The notes under the pieces were generated by a model. That model searched no databases and was not told the origin of the DNA. It saw nothing but the letters and a program-made list of their open reading frames with translations. The position numbers and the translations under genes were made by a program. Below, piece after piece: positions 5,345-6,201 of a stretch of DNA of 6,201 nt. The DNA lies in the NCBI GenBank assembly GCA_003518475.1, contig DOYO01000041.1:1-6201 (forward strand), written 5' to 3'. Each line of letters opens with the position of its first letter. Within the stretch, counting starts at the first letter, position 1. Source of the DNA: Acholeplasmataceae bacterium (lineage in GTDB: Bacteria; Bacillota_I; Bacilli_A; Acholeplasmatales; Acholeplasmataceae).

Positions 5345-5999
5345 GACATGTAATGTTCATTATGATGCTCCGCTTGAGCATTGTCTGCTTTGCAACGGTG
5401 AATTGGAATATACAGAAGAAATAGCTGATGAACCTGCTTATAAATTCAAAATCATCACCAAAAAATCATCCTCTAGGTTCTGGTACCGATTCTTCTTCTT
5501 TTTAGCGGTTGTGAGCACTGCCATCACGATTTATCTGGACTATATGGATGGACTCTCACTCAGTTGGTCCTTAATCGTCGCCATTACCAATCTCTATGCA
5601 GTTTTAATATTTAGAACCTTGTCTGCCGCATCACAATGGTCAGCCAAAGTGATGAAGATCTTGATGATAACCGCAGTTGGCACCATATTGATCGGATTTG
5701 CCATCGGTGACTACTCATGGTCGATCGATTACATTTTTCCATTCGCAATCATCGGTAACATTTTATTGATTTCCATTTTGACTTTGGTGAATAAAAAGCA
5801 TTGGTATGATTATTTTGCAAGTCTGATCATCATCACCATCATCGGCTTATTGCCGGGATTGCTCGATCTGCTCAAGTTCACGACAGTCAGTTGGCCAAGT
5901 TTTGTTTGTTTCTCCTATTCATCCATCACACTTCTGGCGATCGTCTTTCTACCTTCAAAATCAAGCAGAGAAGAATTCAAACGCAGATTTCACGTATAA
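5331..5999 (+). CDS. Zinc-ribbon membrane protein, DUF6320-like
   Basis: A 222-residue protein. The N-terminal zinc ribbon has two CxxC pairs (C4/C7 in YCKTCN and C18/C21 in HCLLCN). A short polar linker (about 25-50) leads to six probable membrane helices (roughly 51-70, 77-95, 108-126, 132-153, 160-181, 188-207) and a basic C-terminus (REEFKRRFHV). This layout matches the DUF6320 family, which commonly sits next to acyltransferase-like genes of the type found here; its function is not known. The start at 5331 is preferred to ATG 5328 for ribosome-site spacing, a difference of one residue. The 14-bp overlap with the acyltransferase-like gene implies coupled translation and probably a shared membrane-associated task. 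Zinc binding is inferred from the four cysteines only. Confidence 0.8.
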   Translation: MKYCKTCNVHYDAPLEHCLLCNGELEYTEEIADEPAYKFKIITKKSSSRFWYRFFFFLAVVSTAITIYLDYMDGLSLSWSLIVAITNLYAVLIFRTLSAASQWSAKVMKILMITAVGTILIGFAIGDYSWSIDYIFPFAIIGNILLISILTLVNKKHWYDYFASLIIITIIGLLPGLLDLLKFTTVSWPSFVCFSYSSITLLAIVFLPSKSSREEFKRRFHV

Positions 6000-6023
6000 G
6001 GCGAGCAATCGCCTTTTTTTTTT
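5998..6023 (+). terminator. Rho-independent terminator
   Basis: AAGGCGA (5998-6004) and TCGCCTT (6009-6015) form a perfect 7-bp stem with a stable GCAA (GNRA) loop, followed by ten T's (6014-6023). It starts within the stop codon of the DUF6320-like gene. Confidence 0.93.
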
Positions 6024-6092
6024 GCACTTTTTTAAATTGGGACATTATCATGCGAATCATATAAAGAAATCAATCAGTCTATGTTTGAAAAA

Positions 6093-6132
6093 TGTCACAA
6101 CTATGTCACAACCACGTCATACTTTTGACACA
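6093..6132 (+). promoter_or_regulatory. Four 11-bp-spaced direct repeats, Pho-box-like operator
   Basis: The 7-mers TGTCACA (6093), TGTCACA (6104), CGTCATA (6115) and TGACACA (6126) recur at exactly 11-bp intervals. The first two are identical over nine bases (TGTCACAAC). One-turn tandem TGTCA repeats are the hallmark of OmpR-type response-regulator sites, and the Escherichia coli Pho box uses CTGTCAT units at 11 bp. The array ends 9 bp before a TATACT -10 box, a typical class II activator layout. The regulator's identity is inferred. Confidence 0.65.
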
Positions 6133-6141
6133 AGATATTTA

Positions 6142-6147
6142 TATACT
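6142..6147 (+). promoter_or_regulatory. -10 box of the downstream gene
   Basis: TATACT matches 5 of 6 of the -10 consensus, but the perfect TTGACA at 6125-6130 is only 11 bp upstream, too close to pair with it. This fits an activator-dependent promoter using the repeats. The alternative is TTGACA with TAGATG (6149-6154) at 18 bp, a poor -10. Confidence 0.5.
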
Positions 6148-6178
6148 GTAGATGAAAAGATAAAGAGAGGGTAAAAAA

Positions 6179-6201
6179 ATGAAAAAATTGAGATTATGGT
6201 T
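6179..6201 (+). CDS. N-terminal start of a gene, truncated by the window end
   Basis: ATG AAA AAA TTG AGA TTA TGG opens a frame encoding MKKLRLW. AGAGAGG (6164-6170) sits 8 bases upstream, and a promoter and repeat array lie before it. The short basic beginning suits a signal peptide or membrane anchor. With the Pho-box-like array upstream, a phosphate-binding lipoprotein such as PstS is a reasonable guess, but seven codons cannot show it. Confidence 0.6.

Noticed and set aside
6093..6132. CRISPR array
   Set aside because: The units are 7-9 bp at 11-bp period with no spacers of 30 bp or so; this is an operator-type array.
6125..6153. Ordinary sigma-A promoter using the perfect TTGACA at 6125
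   Set aside because: At 17 bp the -10 would be GTAGAT, a poor match, and the good TATACT is only 11 bp away. The TTGACA is better read as part of the fourth 11-bp repeat, though an 18-bp spaced TAGATG is not excluded.
5902..6174. 90-aa plus-strand frame spanning the end of the DUF6320-like gene
   Set aside because: It runs through the terminator, the repeat array and the promoter region and has no ribosome site at its ATG.
1..6201. Insertion sequence, prophage, tRNA or rRNA
   Set aside because: No transposase or integrase motifs, no terminal inverted repeats with target duplications, and no tRNA cloverleaf or rRNA signature were found on either strand.

Overview
The window comes from an AT-rich, low-GC Gram-positive type bacterium (Bacillota, or a relative such as an Acholeplasma-like mollicute). 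Strong Shine-Dalgarno sites precede most genes, TTG serves as a start, rho-independent terminators are compact, and one protein is a lipoprotein with an LAGC lipobox. Two genes end in TGA and Trp is written TGG, so the standard bacterial code applies and Mycoplasma/Spiroplasma-type code 4 is excluded. The genus cannot be fixed from this sequence.

Left end (1-332): the C-terminal third of an extended short-chain dehydrogenase / NAD-dependent epimerase on the plus strand, cut by the window edge. A hairpin follows that probably serves both convergent transcripts.

346-1424, minus strand: a two-gene redox module. A secreted lipoprotein with a cytochrome b5-like haem domain is followed 3 bp later by a polytopic ferric-reductase-like (MsrQ/YedZ type) haem membrane protein. 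The likely route is electron transfer across the membrane to an extracellular haem carrier.

1441-3962, minus strand: a tightly packed operon of VOC ring-cleaving dioxygenase, MarR regulator, alpha/beta-hydrolase and DUF2087 protein. The first two junctions overlap, and one good terminator closes the unit. The first three genes match the mhq (methylhydroquinone/quinone resistance) set of Bacillus and Staphylococcus. A perfect 14-bp palindrome with a CGAATTCG core, of the kind bound by MhqR, lies next to a near-consensus promoter upstream of the dioxygenase. DUF2087 looks like an added member.

3989-6023, plus strand, divergent: a condensation-fold/alcohol-acetyltransferase-like protein with an intact HxxxDG motif. 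It overlaps a gene for a zinc-ribbon membrane protein (DUF6320-like), and a GCAA-loop terminator follows. The pair is probably a membrane-associated acyl-transfer system of unknown substrate.

6024-6201: an intergenic control region with four TGTCACA-type direct repeats at exactly 11-bp period, ending 9 bp before a TATACT -10 box. It precedes the first codons of a gene starting MKKLRLW. The layout resembles a Pho box, suggesting a phosphate-regulated gene such as pstS, though the gene itself lies outside the window. Several starts were moved from the longest reading frame to the codon served by the visible ribosome binding site.
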